Shown in pieces: positions 38,555 to 46,457 of a stretch of DNA of 64,000 nt; within the stretch, counting starts at the first letter, position 1, and each line of letters opens with the position of its first letter. Location: NCBI RefSeq assembly GCF_003474435.1, contig NZ_QRNF01000017.1:7792-71791 (forward strand), given 5' to 3'. The notes under the pieces were generated by a model that was not told the DNA's origin, ran no database searches, and saw nothing but the letters and a program-made list of their open reading frames with translations. The position numbers and the translations under genes were made by a program. The DNA comes from Ruminococcus sp. AF46-10NS. Its GTDB lineage: Bacteria > Bacillota > Clostridia > Lachnospirales > Lachnospiraceae.

Positions 38555-39060
38555 ATATCCTCCAAATCTGACACAAGGTTTCCACCCAGTATCTTTAATA
38601 TCTGTTCTTCATTATCCTTCATGGCCGGATACAGGAACGGATAGGCCGGATTTCCGCTGCATTTATAGAATCTGCCGTCCGGAGCATCTATGCAGGGCCA
38701 ACGATACTTTTCAGCTACACGTCTGTCTACCTGACTTTCATGGATCCACCATGGCTGCTGGGCATAGACTGGAGTGACTTTCGGAGAGATACCAGCATGT
38801 TTCTCCTGCCCTTTCGGTCCGGTTCCAAATTCCAAATATGGTGCATAAGCTTTATTTGTCCAGCAGGTGCCAGTGACAGTATCTTCCTGTTCTGTAATCT
38901 CGGCAAAAATACTTTGTCTGAGTTCTCCGGTATCTGCATGGCAATTCTCAACTGCTGCTGAACGTACAAACTGAATTGCCTCGCTTACAGCCTGCCGGGT
39001 GTCCAACTCGGACGCCTCATACAGTGCTTTTGCTACCTCATCAAATCCTTTTACGCTCAT
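38551..39060 (-). CDS. HK97 gp10-like tail component
   Basis: 169 residues from ATG 39060; a 30-residue upstream extension overlaps the previous gene and is rejected. The core ADTGELRQSIFAEI followed by AYAPYLEFGTGPKG is the HK97 gp10-type signature. It sits in the head-tail joining set and shares an ATGA overlap with the gene upstream. A GGTGTCC inverted repeat lies in its 5' part (38997-39016). Confidence 0.82.
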   Translation of the reverse strand: MSVKGFDEVAKALYEASELDTRQAVSEAIQFVRSAAVENCHADTGELRQSIFAEITEQEDTVTGTCWTNKAYAPYLEFGTGPKGQEKHAGISPKVTPVYAQQPWWIHESQVDRRVAEKYRWPCIDAPDGRFYKCSGNPAYPFLYPAMKDNEEQILKILGGNLVSDLEDI

Positions 39061-39431
39061 ATCTTTTCTACCTCCATGGTCAGGAAACGATATGGCTTGA
39101 TAGATATGATCCGATAATCCGGTGACTGATCTGCTGCCACATATAAACAAATCCCATCCCGCTCTTCTATATCTGTTCCATCTTCCATGATATAATGCAG
39201 CCGGTTTTTTTCATCAGCCTGGATCTTATAGTTTCCTTGCAACCGTACATTCCGGATGTAGTTCAGCCGCTGGCCGTACTGTTCAGCCTGTACCTTTCCG
39301 GATGCCGGCCAGATCTCCCCGGTAACGGAAGAGGCAGCACCATATTCTTCACTGGTACTGCCTTCCTTGTCTTTTTTTACCGTCATTTTCTTGTGGAAAA
39401 ATTCCTCAAGTCTGTTTCTTCTCAGCCTCAT
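39057..39431 (-). CDS. Phage head closure/stopper protein
   Basis: 124 residues with an N-terminal EEFFHKKMTVKKDKEGSTSEEYG region, then VQAEQYGQRLNYIRNVRLQGNYK and LYVAADQSPDYRIISIKPYRFLTMEVEKI. The size and the DYRI-SIKPY pattern fit the head closure or stopper family. It follows the gp6-like connector by an overlap of 26 bases and precedes gp10. Confidence 0.7.
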   Translation of the reverse strand: MRLRRNRLEEFFHKKMTVKKDKEGSTSEEYGAASSVTGEIWPASGKVQAEQYGQRLNYIRNVRLQGNYKIQADEKNRLHYIMEDGTDIEERDGICLYVAADQSPDYRIISIKPYRFLTMEVEKI

Positions 39432-39735
39432 AAGTCTTGCCTCCTACTCTGGCCAGGCGATACCGGTTCAGTGTGTCATAGATCTGCTTCGGCGCATCAT
39501 CAAAAGTGTAACTCTCTCCGCCCTCACTTCTGGACTTTTCCCCCTCCGTTCCCATCCGGTTCAAAGCGATCACGGCAAGATCCCTGACTGCTTTTTCAAG
39601 TCCAGTTTTTAATCGTGTCCGGTTTGTGTAAGACAGTACGAAAGCTTCTGCATCATCAAGAAGAATCTCTATGAGATCCTCATCTTTTTCTCCTGTCAAG
39701 GTCTGAACTCTTTCTATGTCTTTACTTTTCGCCAC
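39406..39735 (-). CDS. Head-tail connector (gp6-like DNA packaging protein)
   Basis: 109 residues, helical: DIERVQTLTGEKDEDLIEILLDDAEAFVLSYTNRT followed by GLEKAVRDLAVIALNRMGTEGEKSRSEGGESYTFDD. This is the phage_connect_1 pattern, with the conserved LxxY and GxxSxSxGxxSxxF signatures. It forms the ring between portal and tail. Confidence 0.85.
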   Translation of the reverse strand: MAKSKDIERVQTLTGEKDEDLIEILLDDAEAFVLSYTNRTRLKTGLEKAVRDLAVIALNRMGTEGEKSRSEGGESYTFDDAPKQIYDTLNRYRLARVGGKTYEAEKKQT

Positions 39736-39739
39736 AGGA

Positions 39740-39979
39740 TCATCCTTTCAAAATAGCAAGCAGATCTGCCTTGGCAAGGGAAGATACACCAGTCAGGCCT
39801 TTCTCCTTTGCAAGAGCTTTCAGCTCCTCAACTGTCATATCTTCAATATTCTTGCCGGCTTTCTCTTCTGGTACTGTATCTGGCTTTTTTTCTCCCATTG
39901 GCGTAAATCCATCGCTGATCAGCTTTTCTGCTGTTGTCCCATCAGCTTCTCTTTCCACATTTTTACGGATCAGTCTCAT
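39740..39979 (-). CDS. Small head protein with Rho-N/LEM-like C-terminus
   Basis: 79 residues from ATG 39979 (an upstream reading to 40036 lies inside the capsid gene). The last about 35 residues, MTVEELKALAKEKGL followed by AKADLLAIL, form a Rho-N-terminal or LEM/HeH-like helix-extension-helix module that binds nucleic acid or proteins. Similar small proteins follow capsid genes in many Gram-positive phages. Confidence 0.65.
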   Translation of the reverse strand: MRLIRKNVEREADGTTAEKLISDGFTPMGEKKPDTVPEEKAGKNIEDMTVEELKALAKEKGLTGVSSLAKADLLAILKG

Positions 39980-40907
39980 GCTTTTGCCTCCTGCATGCTC
40001 AGGTAGATGGAATTCAGTTTGTTGTCCAGAATCCACATATCATGGAAACGGCGGTAATCCATCTGCCATGCGTTCAGTTTCTGGTTTGTTGTCGGGTCAA
40101 AAATACGCATGATATCCTGCTTTGTCACCGCGATCGGTGTTGTTACCGGGCAGATGAAGAAGTTCAGGTTCTTTGCAGATGTTCCTTTTTCGTATCCACC
40201 TTTTTCCTGCCCGCTTGTTTTACCGTCATTAACCTTAACGGTTGTGTACATACGGTTGGAAGGTGTGGAAACCAGCGGTACGCCATCTACAGAAGGAACC
40301 TGGGTCTGAATTCCACCTTTTGAGAACGTTACTGCTGTGATCTTACCCGCAAGCTCCAGCTCCAGTTCCATGATGAAATCCGGTGTTGCCTGGCAAATAA
40401 GAGCTCCGTTATAGTTTTCTCTTACCGCCTTGATTCCTTCTTTCAGCTTACGCAGGGCAGATGTTCCTGTTGCTCCTGGCACGTAAGATTCTCCGATCAT
40501 TCCTGCCTTATTGGCTGTGATTGTTTCAGTGGCCAGTTTGCTAATACGGTATGCGTCAATCTCCGGAACTACCTGTGTTCTCTGGAACTCTCCCATAATC
40601 GCGCTAGCTGTTGGGATAAAGTTTGTTTCATTAATGTCCATCGGATCAATCTGAAACAGACGGCCACGATCCTGTGTCATTTTTCTTGTTTCGTACTCCA
40701 GGGTAACGGAACCGCGCTGATATCCATTCTCACGGTCATAGTCACCCATTCCCTGAACGTTCATTTTCGGGATCTTTACCTCGCACCGCCGTTATAGATC
40801 ACCTGACCGGCATTGGCATCCATCCAGCCGGTGGTTGCTTCCCGGACAGCGATCTTATCAAGCTGTGTCATGAATAAGGTTGCTGTTGCTAAAGTGTTGA
40901 TTGCCAT
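39976..40907 (-). CDS. Major capsid protein (frameshifted)
   Basis: HK97-fold major head protein. From ATG 40907 it reads MAINTLATATLFMTQLDKI then TTGWMDANAGQVIYNGGA and breaks; a downstream frame resumes KIPKMNVQGMGDYDRENGY and continues to QEAKA. About 40782 one base (a G on the coding strand, in GCGGAG) is missing. Corrected length is 310 residues, the normal size for this Lachnospiraceae phage family. Conserved FQRTQVVPEIDAYRISKLA is seen. I regard the shift as a sequence error. Confidence 0.9.
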
Positions 40908-40925
40908 TGTTTATTCACTCTCCTT

Positions 40926-41561
40926 TTAGAAAATACCCATCATCGCATTGTATACCTGCTTTTCAAGGGCTTCCTGTGTGTTAGTTTCCGGTGCTTTTTT
41001 CGGAGGCTTACCGCCTTTCAATTTCTCATCTACTGCCTTTTCAACAGCTGTCTGGAATGCTTTCTTGACAGTTTCCATTGATTTCTTGCAGGCATCCGCA
41101 TCTGTATAATTCAGTACTTCTGCAAGTTCTGTCGGAAGTCCCTCGTCTGACAGAGAGTTCTTTGCCTCTGCCATGAGCTCGCTTCTGGTTACTGCTGCCT
41201 CCCTGTCGGAAAGTTCCTTTTCTTTTTTCTTCTGCATGTACTGTGCTTTTTCTTCCTTGGTCATCTTGGCCAGCTTCTCAGCCTCGGAAAGCTTATCATC
41301 TGTCAGTGCCTGCCACTTCTCCTGTGCGTTTGTCACTGCTGTATTGACCGCCTTCTGGACGCGTCTGTCAAACTCAGCCTGGTTGCTGCCTGTTTTCAGG
41401 AAATCATCAAAGGATGGAGTGTTGTCCCCTCCTTCGCCACCTGTACCTTCGCCAGATCCGCCGCCATTGCCCTCACCGACCCCAGCACCGTCTCCGCCTT
41501 CTGCGAATAACTGCAGGTTCATTGGAACTTTACACATTGCTTTGAATAATTTGTTTCTCAT
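40926..41561 (-). CDS. Scaffold protein (DUF4355-like)
   Basis: 211 residues: a hydrophobic N-terminal NLQLFAEGG motif, a long Gly/Glu-rich linker, and a coiled middle (KLAKMTKEEKAQYMQKKKEKELSDREAAVTRSELMAEAK), the DUF4355 pattern of capsid scaffolds. Located immediately upstream of the capsid gene as expected. It templates head assembly and leaves before packaging. Confidence 0.85.
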   Translation of the reverse strand: MRNKLFKAMCKVPMNLQLFAEGGDGAGVGEGNGGGSGEGTGGEGGDNTPSFDDFLKTGSNQAEFDRRVQKAVNTAVTNAQEKWQALTDDKLSEAEKLAKMTKEEKAQYMQKKKEKELSDREAAVTRSELMAEAKNSLSDEGLPTELAEVLNYTDADACKKSMETVKKAFQTAVEKAVDEKLKGGKPPKKAPETNTQEALEKQVYNAMMGIF

Positions 41562-41655
41562 GTCTTTTCCTTTCTGCCCAGCCTATTCGTTCTCACGCCC
41601 GGGCCATTCAGTTTGTGGAATCCGCTTCTTTAACGCCTGGCGAAAAAAGGCATAA

Positions 41656-41690
41656 AAATAAGACGCTTCACCCTGCGTCTCAACGGGAGA
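41656..41690 (-). terminator. Hairpin upstream of the scaffold gene
   Basis: GAGACGC/GCGTCT pairing around GGGTGAA, followed by TTATTTTTAT on the minus strand. A weak terminator or attenuator before the scaffold-capsid block. Confidence 0.5.
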
Positions 41691-41702
41691 TCTGCGGATC
41701 AC

Positions 41703-41867
41703 CTATTCCTTTCCTTTGGCTGCTGCCTTTGCCTCACTCACTGCCTCAGCAACGCCTTCACTGATCAGATGTGTTCCTCTCTCTTTTGTTACTTCCAGGA
41801 CAGTCCCTTCTTCAACAACTTCCTTTAAACAGATATCGCTGTATCTTTTGGTGCATTTCACTTTCAT
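41703..41867 (-). CDS. Small hypothetical head-region protein
   Basis: 54 residues from ATG 41867 (GGGGAGGTGAGG upstream). KVKCTKRYSDICLKEVVEEGTVLEVT then LISEGVAEAVSEA resembles a small SH3-like or ribbon protein common in Lachnospiraceae phages near the minor head gene. It lies between two hairpin elements. No function assigned. Confidence 0.6.
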   Translation of the reverse strand: MKVKCTKRYSDICLKEVVEEGTVLEVTKERGTHLISEGVAEAVSEAKAAAKGKE

Positions 41868-41886
41868 GGTCCTCACCTCCCCTCTG

Positions 41887-41955
41887 TTGCGCCGGCTCAA
41901 TTAGTAAAAATGGGTATAAAAAGACCACCGGCCATTTCTGACTGGTGGTATCTCT
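41887..41955 (-). repeat. Second palindrome-plus-hairpin element
   Basis: TTGCGCCGGCTCAA (41887-41900) differs by one base from the perfect palindrome at 26538-26551 and is preceded on the minus strand by a hairpin (GATACCACCAGT... / ...GGTGGTCTTTTT) with a T run. It marks a boundary between small genes and the minor head gene. Confidence 0.6.
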
Positions 41956-42178
41956 ACTCGATCACTTCAATTTTCTTAATTTCAGGTTCTGTCAGCTCCG
42001 TCAAATATGAACATCCTTCTTCCTGGACGCATATAGAAGCTACTTCCGGTTCATTATCAAGCGGCTGTGTAAAGTATTGGTTTATTCCTTCGAATATTTT
42101 TCCATCTTTACACGTTACCCTTATCTTCTTTTCAGATGTTTCCATCATCTTTTCCTGCATTTCAGTTATTTCTGCCAT
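41954..42178 (-). CDS. Small hypothetical protein with Sm/LSM-like core
   Basis: 74 residues: KIRVTCKDGKIFEGINQYF and ASICVQEEGCSYLTELTEPEIKKIEVIE suggest a beta barrel of the LSM-like kind in which a DG-K-x-F-E-G loop follows the first strand. It is separated by 1 base from the minor head gene. No function can be assigned. Confidence 0.5.
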   Translation of the reverse strand: MAEITEMQEKMMETSEKKIRVTCKDGKIFEGINQYFTQPLDNEPEVASICVQEEGCSYLTELTEPEIKKIEVIE

Positions 42179-42179
42179 T

Positions 42180-43718
42180 TTATTTCTCCCTCGGCTTCGC
42201 CGGAACTACATGAACCCCATTTTTCGAATAATGGATTGTTGCAATGTCGGTCGGAAGTTCGTTTCCTTTAAGATCCTTGTAAACCCCAATATTCTTCCTC
42301 ATGGTTACAACTTCTTTGTGGTTCCAATGTCCTTGTCTGTCTCTTTGAATTTTACCCGTACCAGCATACTTGTTCACAAGATCCTGAGCTTCTTTTATAT
42401 CTGTTGTCAGATAGCTCCTGCCGTCAATATAATTATTATGTCCCAAAATATGTTTGCCTTGCTTGCCTTCTTCTATTTGTTTCGGATAATCTTTTGAACG
42501 TATCTTTTCCTGAAGCTGTGTATCCTGATATTTTCGCTGTAACTTCTCCCATTTCTCAGGTTCATTATACTTCATTTCCTGGAAGTCTGCAAAATATTTT
42601 GGCATGTCTTTTTTAAGTAGTTCCCGATACTGATCATACTGTTTCCTGTCCGATGCAGCGTTTTTAACTGCTTTTTCCTGGGTTTCTGCTTTTGGATTTC
42701 CTTTGACGTATTTCTCATACCACTGTTCGTAGGTCATATCCGCAGGAACCATCTCTGCATGCCCTGTTTCCGGGTTGTAGGCACTTCTTTTCATGTTCCT
42801 GAGAATTTCTTTGTCTATAACAGAAATTGTTGTAGAGCGGCAATATGGATGCATGGGCGGATAGTTCACTCCGGCTTTCCGGTCTTTCACTGGAAAAACC
42901 TTTCCATCCAACTCTCGGCAGATCTTACTGGTACGAAGATCCAACACAGCCACATAGCGATAATTCTTGATCCCGCAGTCAATATAACTCTGTGCAGTCA
43001 ATTCTCCTGCCATGTAACAGGATTCTGTTCTTACCAATCGCCTGGCCTGCTTTGCTCCCCCTCCGCACTGGGCCTGGATGGATTCCGCTGTTTCCCGGTC
43101 TGTCCGGCCGGTAAGGAGGCTGATCAGCAATTCATCCTTCAAGGAATCTGCAAGCTGCTGTGTGTTCTGCCAGATACGGTCTGAAAAATGTTTTCCGGAC
43201 CATTTCATCTGCAGAGCCTGGTCGATCTGTTTCCTGCTCACATGAGAAAAATTGAATGCCAGACCGGTTTCTTTCTGCATGTTGTAAATGGAATGATAAT
43301 AGGCTTTTTCTCCAAGCTGTTCCAGAAGTTTGGTATCGAACTGTTTCTCCTGCTGGTATACCTGCTGCATCACCGTATCTACCTGCGACATGAGATCCTG
43401 CAAGCGCTCCAGTCTTGCACGGTACGCCGGAGCTTCCAGCTGTTTCAGGATCTCACTGTCCTTTTTCCGGTTCTGGAGTTCCTGTTTCAGCTGATCAATG
43501 GAGTTTTTATCCTGTATGGAATTTATGATCTGCCAGGCTTCTGTTTCTGACAGACCATACTTTGTCATAAACTTCTCAAAGATATCTCTTGCAGCATATT
43601 CCAGCTGGAGGGAAGCTTTCCGGTATACCCTGGCAATAAGATCTGCTGTTTCTTCTGCGTCTTCCATGAACTGATACATATCCCAGGCAGATCTCTGCTT
43701 CCAGTATTTCCTACTCAT
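42180..43718 (-). CDS. Minor head protein (gp7/Mu F-like) with toxin-50-like C-terminus
   Basis: 512 residues. The N-terminal about 250 residues match the SPP1 gp7/MuF family (AYYHSIYNMQKETGLAFNFSHVSRKQIDQALQ, RLVRTESCYMAGELTAQSY); the zinc-like HPYCRST region is at about residue 300. The C-terminal about 90 residues (KHILGHNNYIDGRSYL, QDLVNKYAGTGK, IHYSKNGVHVVP) resemble the polymorphic toxin type 50 domain known on phage minor head proteins. It is injected or released with the DNA; the toxin-like tail could act in the infected host or in competitors. The start overlaps the portal stop (ATGAGTAG). Confidence 0.78.
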   Translation of the reverse strand: MSRKYWKQRSAWDMYQFMEDAEETADLIARVYRKASLQLEYAARDIFEKFMTKYGLSETEAWQIINSIQDKNSIDQLKQELQNRKKDSEILKQLEAPAYRARLERLQDLMSQVDTVMQQVYQQEKQFDTKLLEQLGEKAYYHSIYNMQKETGLAFNFSHVSRKQIDQALQMKWSGKHFSDRIWQNTQQLADSLKDELLISLLTGRTDRETAESIQAQCGGGAKQARRLVRTESCYMAGELTAQSYIDCGIKNYRYVAVLDLRTSKICRELDGKVFPVKDRKAGVNYPPMHPYCRSTTISVIDKEILRNMKRSAYNPETGHAEMVPADMTYEQWYEKYVKGNPKAETQEKAVKNAASDRKQYDQYRELLKKDMPKYFADFQEMKYNEPEKWEKLQRKYQDTQLQEKIRSKDYPKQIEEGKQGKHILGHNNYIDGRSYLTTDIKEAQDLVNKYAGTGKIQRDRQGHWNHKEVVTMRKNIGVYKDLKGNELPTDIATIHYSKNGVHVVPAKPREK

Positions 43719-45122
43719 CTACCTTTTCCTCATCATCCGGATCCTGTTCTGGTGGGGTATTGTCCTTCAAGCCAAAGACTTCCTGCTGCCGCTTTAATTC
43801 TTCTTCTGCTTCTTCTTTCACAGCTGCAAGCTCTTCATCTACATTTTCTACAAACGGAATCTGTGCCAGAAGTGTTCTTCTGCTTACAACGCCTTTCAGA
43901 TTGGATACCATCTGTGAGATCTCAAGAAGATTTTTAGGAAGAGCTCTGGTGAATATCATTGTAATTCCCATCATGTCAATATTGACGCCTTTCATTGCAA
44001 GGAATTTACAGAAAATCCTCATTCTTTTTCTCAGGCCCTTACGATAATATCTGGTCTTAATTTTGGTAATATTCTCCATACCCAGAAGCTTGAATTCCAT
44101 AGCCACGCCGCTGACATTGCCACTAAAATTTTCGTCTGTCATGCAAGGAATGTGCGAAATTTATGGATATCCTGTTCAATGGCTTTCTTGAGGATCTCCA
44201 CTCCATTCTCATCAAATGTCCTTGTTAGATACTCTGCCTTCGCCGTATCGGGCATCTCAAGAATTTTATATTCTTTTAAACGTGCTTTTGCTTTTCGAAT
44301 ACTTTCGTCTTCACCCTCAGTATCTGATTCGTCCTCATCCGTCAGCAATGTTCCGTAAATAGCCAAAATTGCATCAATGAACTGCTCTTTATCGGTTATA
44401 CGATCGCTCATCAGTGCGTTGTACGCATCAATCAGAGGTATCTGTAGTTCAAAATCTCCGATTGCCAGTTTATTGTTTAAATATTCAATGATCGGAATTT
44501 CACTAAGGTAATGTGGCACTGCCTGTTCTGTGGTTGGCTGGTATATGTTGCTGTTTTCAATATCTAACTCGTATTTATAATTTGGGGTTACTACCGTAGC
44601 TCTGTAATGATCCGGTCGCATTTCAGAATCATCTTTTCGGATATAGTAATAAACAGCAAAGAGTTCATTTTCCTCTATGCTGTCGTCCTTTACCACAAAA
44701 GTATTTTCGGCAGATATATTCTTAGTTACTAAGTAATTTTCATTTTCTTTTACATAGATATATTCGTAGGCTATGCCATAAATAGACAGCTCCAGGCCAT
44801 TGTCTCCGTCCGTCTCATCAGCTTCTGCAGTCTGCAGAGCATCTGTAAGTGGTGTGATAACTGCTTCAGATTTATAAGTTACAGGGTTACCAATGAAGTA
44901 ACTACTGGCTGTATCTGAGATATCTTTTGCATGATTGCACACCAGCTTGTTTTTCCTTTTTTCTTTTAGGATCTCATGATCTCCACCGTAATAACGCATT
45001 TTCTTTTGCAGTCGTTCAACCATGCTGATATGTTTGCTGATCAGCTGACGAATCACCTGCTTGTTTGGATTTAACTCATCGAAATCTTCTCTTGGTATTG
45101 TAAATGTGTGTATTTTTCTCAC
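43711..45122 (-). CDS. Phage portal protein (SPP1-type, frameshifted)
   Basis: Ring through which DNA enters and leaves the head. KHISMVERLQKKMRYYGGDHEIL, SSYFIGNPVTYKSE and the IPIIEYLNNKLAIGDFELQIPLIDAYN block are typical of SPP1 gp6-like portals. At about 44155 a base is missing: HKF is followed by a shifted stop, while the next frame continues HIPCMTDENFSGNVSGVAM through to a Glu-rich end at 43711. No ATG stands 5-9 bases after the AAGGAGG site; the GTG at 45122 or the ATA at about 45113 would have to serve, or a base has been misread. Corrected length about 470 residues. Confidence 0.87.
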
Positions 45123-45385
45123 CTCCTTATCTCTCGGAAACGTGCAACTTTTCTGCCGATTATGGTGCTGCATAGGTACCTCACAGCGTCACAACAATTG
45201 TGCACAATAAAACCACCACAAACACTAAAGTTGTGGTGGTTCTTAACTTCCATATTATAAACGTCAGCTTTGCCTATTTTTTCTATATTTTTTATTCCTA
45301 CAAATTGGACAGAATTTTGTTTTATTGTATTTATTTGCAATATATTCCTCTCCGCAAAAACTACAAATTTTCGTAATATTATCAA
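45119..45385 (-). CDS. C-intein plus C-extein of the terminase large subunit
   Basis: Frame from a TTG at 45385 to the stop at 45119. Its last 25 residues (CCDAVRYLCSTIIGRKVARF...) are the end of TerL, continuing the N-extein motif FDH at 46,748. Before them comes a C-intein of about 35 residues: block F and G sequence VYNMEVKNHHNFSVCGGFIVHN, with the His-Asn end and Cys as +1 nucleophile. It has no ATG, and overlaps the HNH gene in another frame: deleting one A from the coding-strand A6 run near 45286 would fuse HNH to this part. It is therefore either the trans part of a split intein, or an HNH-IntC-ExtC fusion. Confidence 0.82.
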   Translation of the reverse strand: MIILRKFVVFAERNILQINTIKQNSVQFVGIKNIEKIGKADVYNMEVKNHHNFSVCGGFIVHNCCDAVRYLCSTIIGRKVARFREIRR

Positions 45386-45882
45386 CGCCTATTTTTCTTC
45401 TGTATGCACTCTTGCAATTATTGCAACAAAATTTTGATTTAGTCTGTGGTGACTGAAATTCTTTTCCGCACATAAGGCAATTGAATTTATGTACTTGATA
45501 TAGTTTCTCTTTCATTTTTTCATAATGCATTTTGTGCCATTCATGGCCAGCTTTACTACTGTGCCACTCCTTCGCTTTGATAGATGCTTTTTCTATATTT
45601 TTTTCGTGCCCGATCTCTCTGCTCATCTGTCAGCATCGAACCATGTAGTTGCTCATGTTCCGTAGCCAACAACAATTGAAGGTTTTTGATATTATTATTA
45701 CTTTTATCTCCATCCATGTGATGAATATGGTATCCTTTTGGTACTGGACCATTGAAATATTCCCAAACATACACATGCATCCGTTTTCTCTTTCCCTCGT
45801 CCGCTGTGGCACATAAATAGTATCCAGTTTTACCATCACGTGTAAATCTTTTTCCGTCAAAGAATTGAAATTTTTCGGGCAT
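45264..45882 (-). CDS. HNH homing endonuclease in the intein (frameshifted)
   Basis: From ATG 45882 (AAGGAG 8 bases upstream; overlaps the DUF6809-like stop as TGATG). The HNH domain reads LHVYVWEYFNGPVPKGYHIHHMDGDKSNNNIKNL (HH...N...N). After LTDEQRDRARK the frame breaks at an A7 run (45598-45604) and continues NIEKASIKAKEWHSSKAGHEW; the C-terminal part has two Cys-pair zinc fingers (CLMCGKEF, CSFCGEEY/CPIC). With one A fewer it is a single protein of about 205 residues. Such enzymes cut intein-free alleles and drive homing of the intein. Confidence 0.75.
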
Positions 45883-46109
45883 CAACAACACTCCTTCCAG
45901 ATGGCAGTTGCTTGCTGAAAACCACCTTTAAATGCTTCAATTCGTTCTGCAATAACGCAGTCCATAATTAGTTCATCTATTTCATTGAATTTCTGAAAAC
46001 TCAGTTTTCCTCTCAATTCTTTTTCTATTCTTCTATAAATAGCTGTCAATTCCTCGCTATTTATTTGTTCTTCTGACCACTCTCTGTATAATTTTTCAAT
46101 CTGGCTCAT
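45882..46109 (-). CDS. DUF6809-like small protein inside the intein region
   Basis: 75 residues from ATG 46109, with AAAGGAG 8 bases upstream. IEKLYREWSEEQINSEELTAIYRRIEKELRGKLSFQKFNEIDELIMDC and the ending FKGGFQQATAIWKECC resemble the short helical DUF6809 proteins common in Lachnospiraceae (YR-I...L...L...F..L.....E...AF..GF). It is not part of an intein or endonuclease, so it looks like cargo. A possible promoter with TATAAT lies near 46164. Confidence 0.5.
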   Translation of the reverse strand: MSQIEKLYREWSEEQINSEELTAIYRRIEKELRGKLSFQKFNEIDELIMDCVIAERIEAFKGGFQQATAIWKECC

Positions 46110-46230
46110 AAACAAAAACTCCTTTCAAATTTTGGTTCTTGAAAGAAGCTTCCATCTGCATTATAATATTTACAGAAGGAAACTTCTACTTGCTATAAGG
46201 AATTCCAATCTTTGGTCGGGGCGGAATTCC

Positions 46231-46398
46231 TTATTTTTTTAATTCTTCGCTGATTTTTTCATCAAGCCATTCTTTTTTTGTGGTGTTCTTTTCTTTAAGT
46301 TTTTCTTCAAAACGCATCATTTTTTCTTTTTCTATCTCAACATGAAACGCTTTAAATTTTTCTCTGCGCTCTTTGAAATACTCAGCTCTGCTTTTCGC
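46231..46398 (-). pseudogene. Ribbon-helix-helix-like frame lacking a start
   Basis: The minus strand encodes AKSRAEYFKERREKFKAFHV and EEKLKEKNTTKKEWLDEKIS...ELKK, the shape of a small ribbon-helix-helix antitoxin-like repressor. A strong AAGGAGG lies 20 bases upstream but no in-frame ATG follows; inserting a T and an A would give MKRKSRAEYF. The 16-bp inverted repeat just upstream suits such a repressor. Either mis-sequenced or decayed. Confidence 0.5.
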
Positions 46399-46416
46399 TT
46401 CTACTTATCCCACCTC

Positions 46417-46457
46417 CTTGTTGCATGTAACAATATTAACATGTTACATGCAACAAG
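46417..46457 (-). promoter_or_regulatory. Perfect 16-bp inverted repeat, operator candidate
   Basis: CTTGTTGCATGTAACA (46417-46432) and TGTTACATGCAACAAG (46442-46457) are perfectly complementary around a 9-base spacer. It begins immediately after the stop codon of the N-intein frame (46458-46460) and covers the ribosome site of the RHH-like frame. As a hairpin it could also terminate terL N-part transcripts. Confidence 0.7.

Noticed and set aside
45390..46110. One continuous intein interrupted only by errors
   Set aside because: The 16-bp inverted repeat, two new ribosome sites and the DUF6809-like gene between 45882 and 46457 cannot be reduced to indels, so the split arrangement is preferred, though HNH may be fused to the C-intein.
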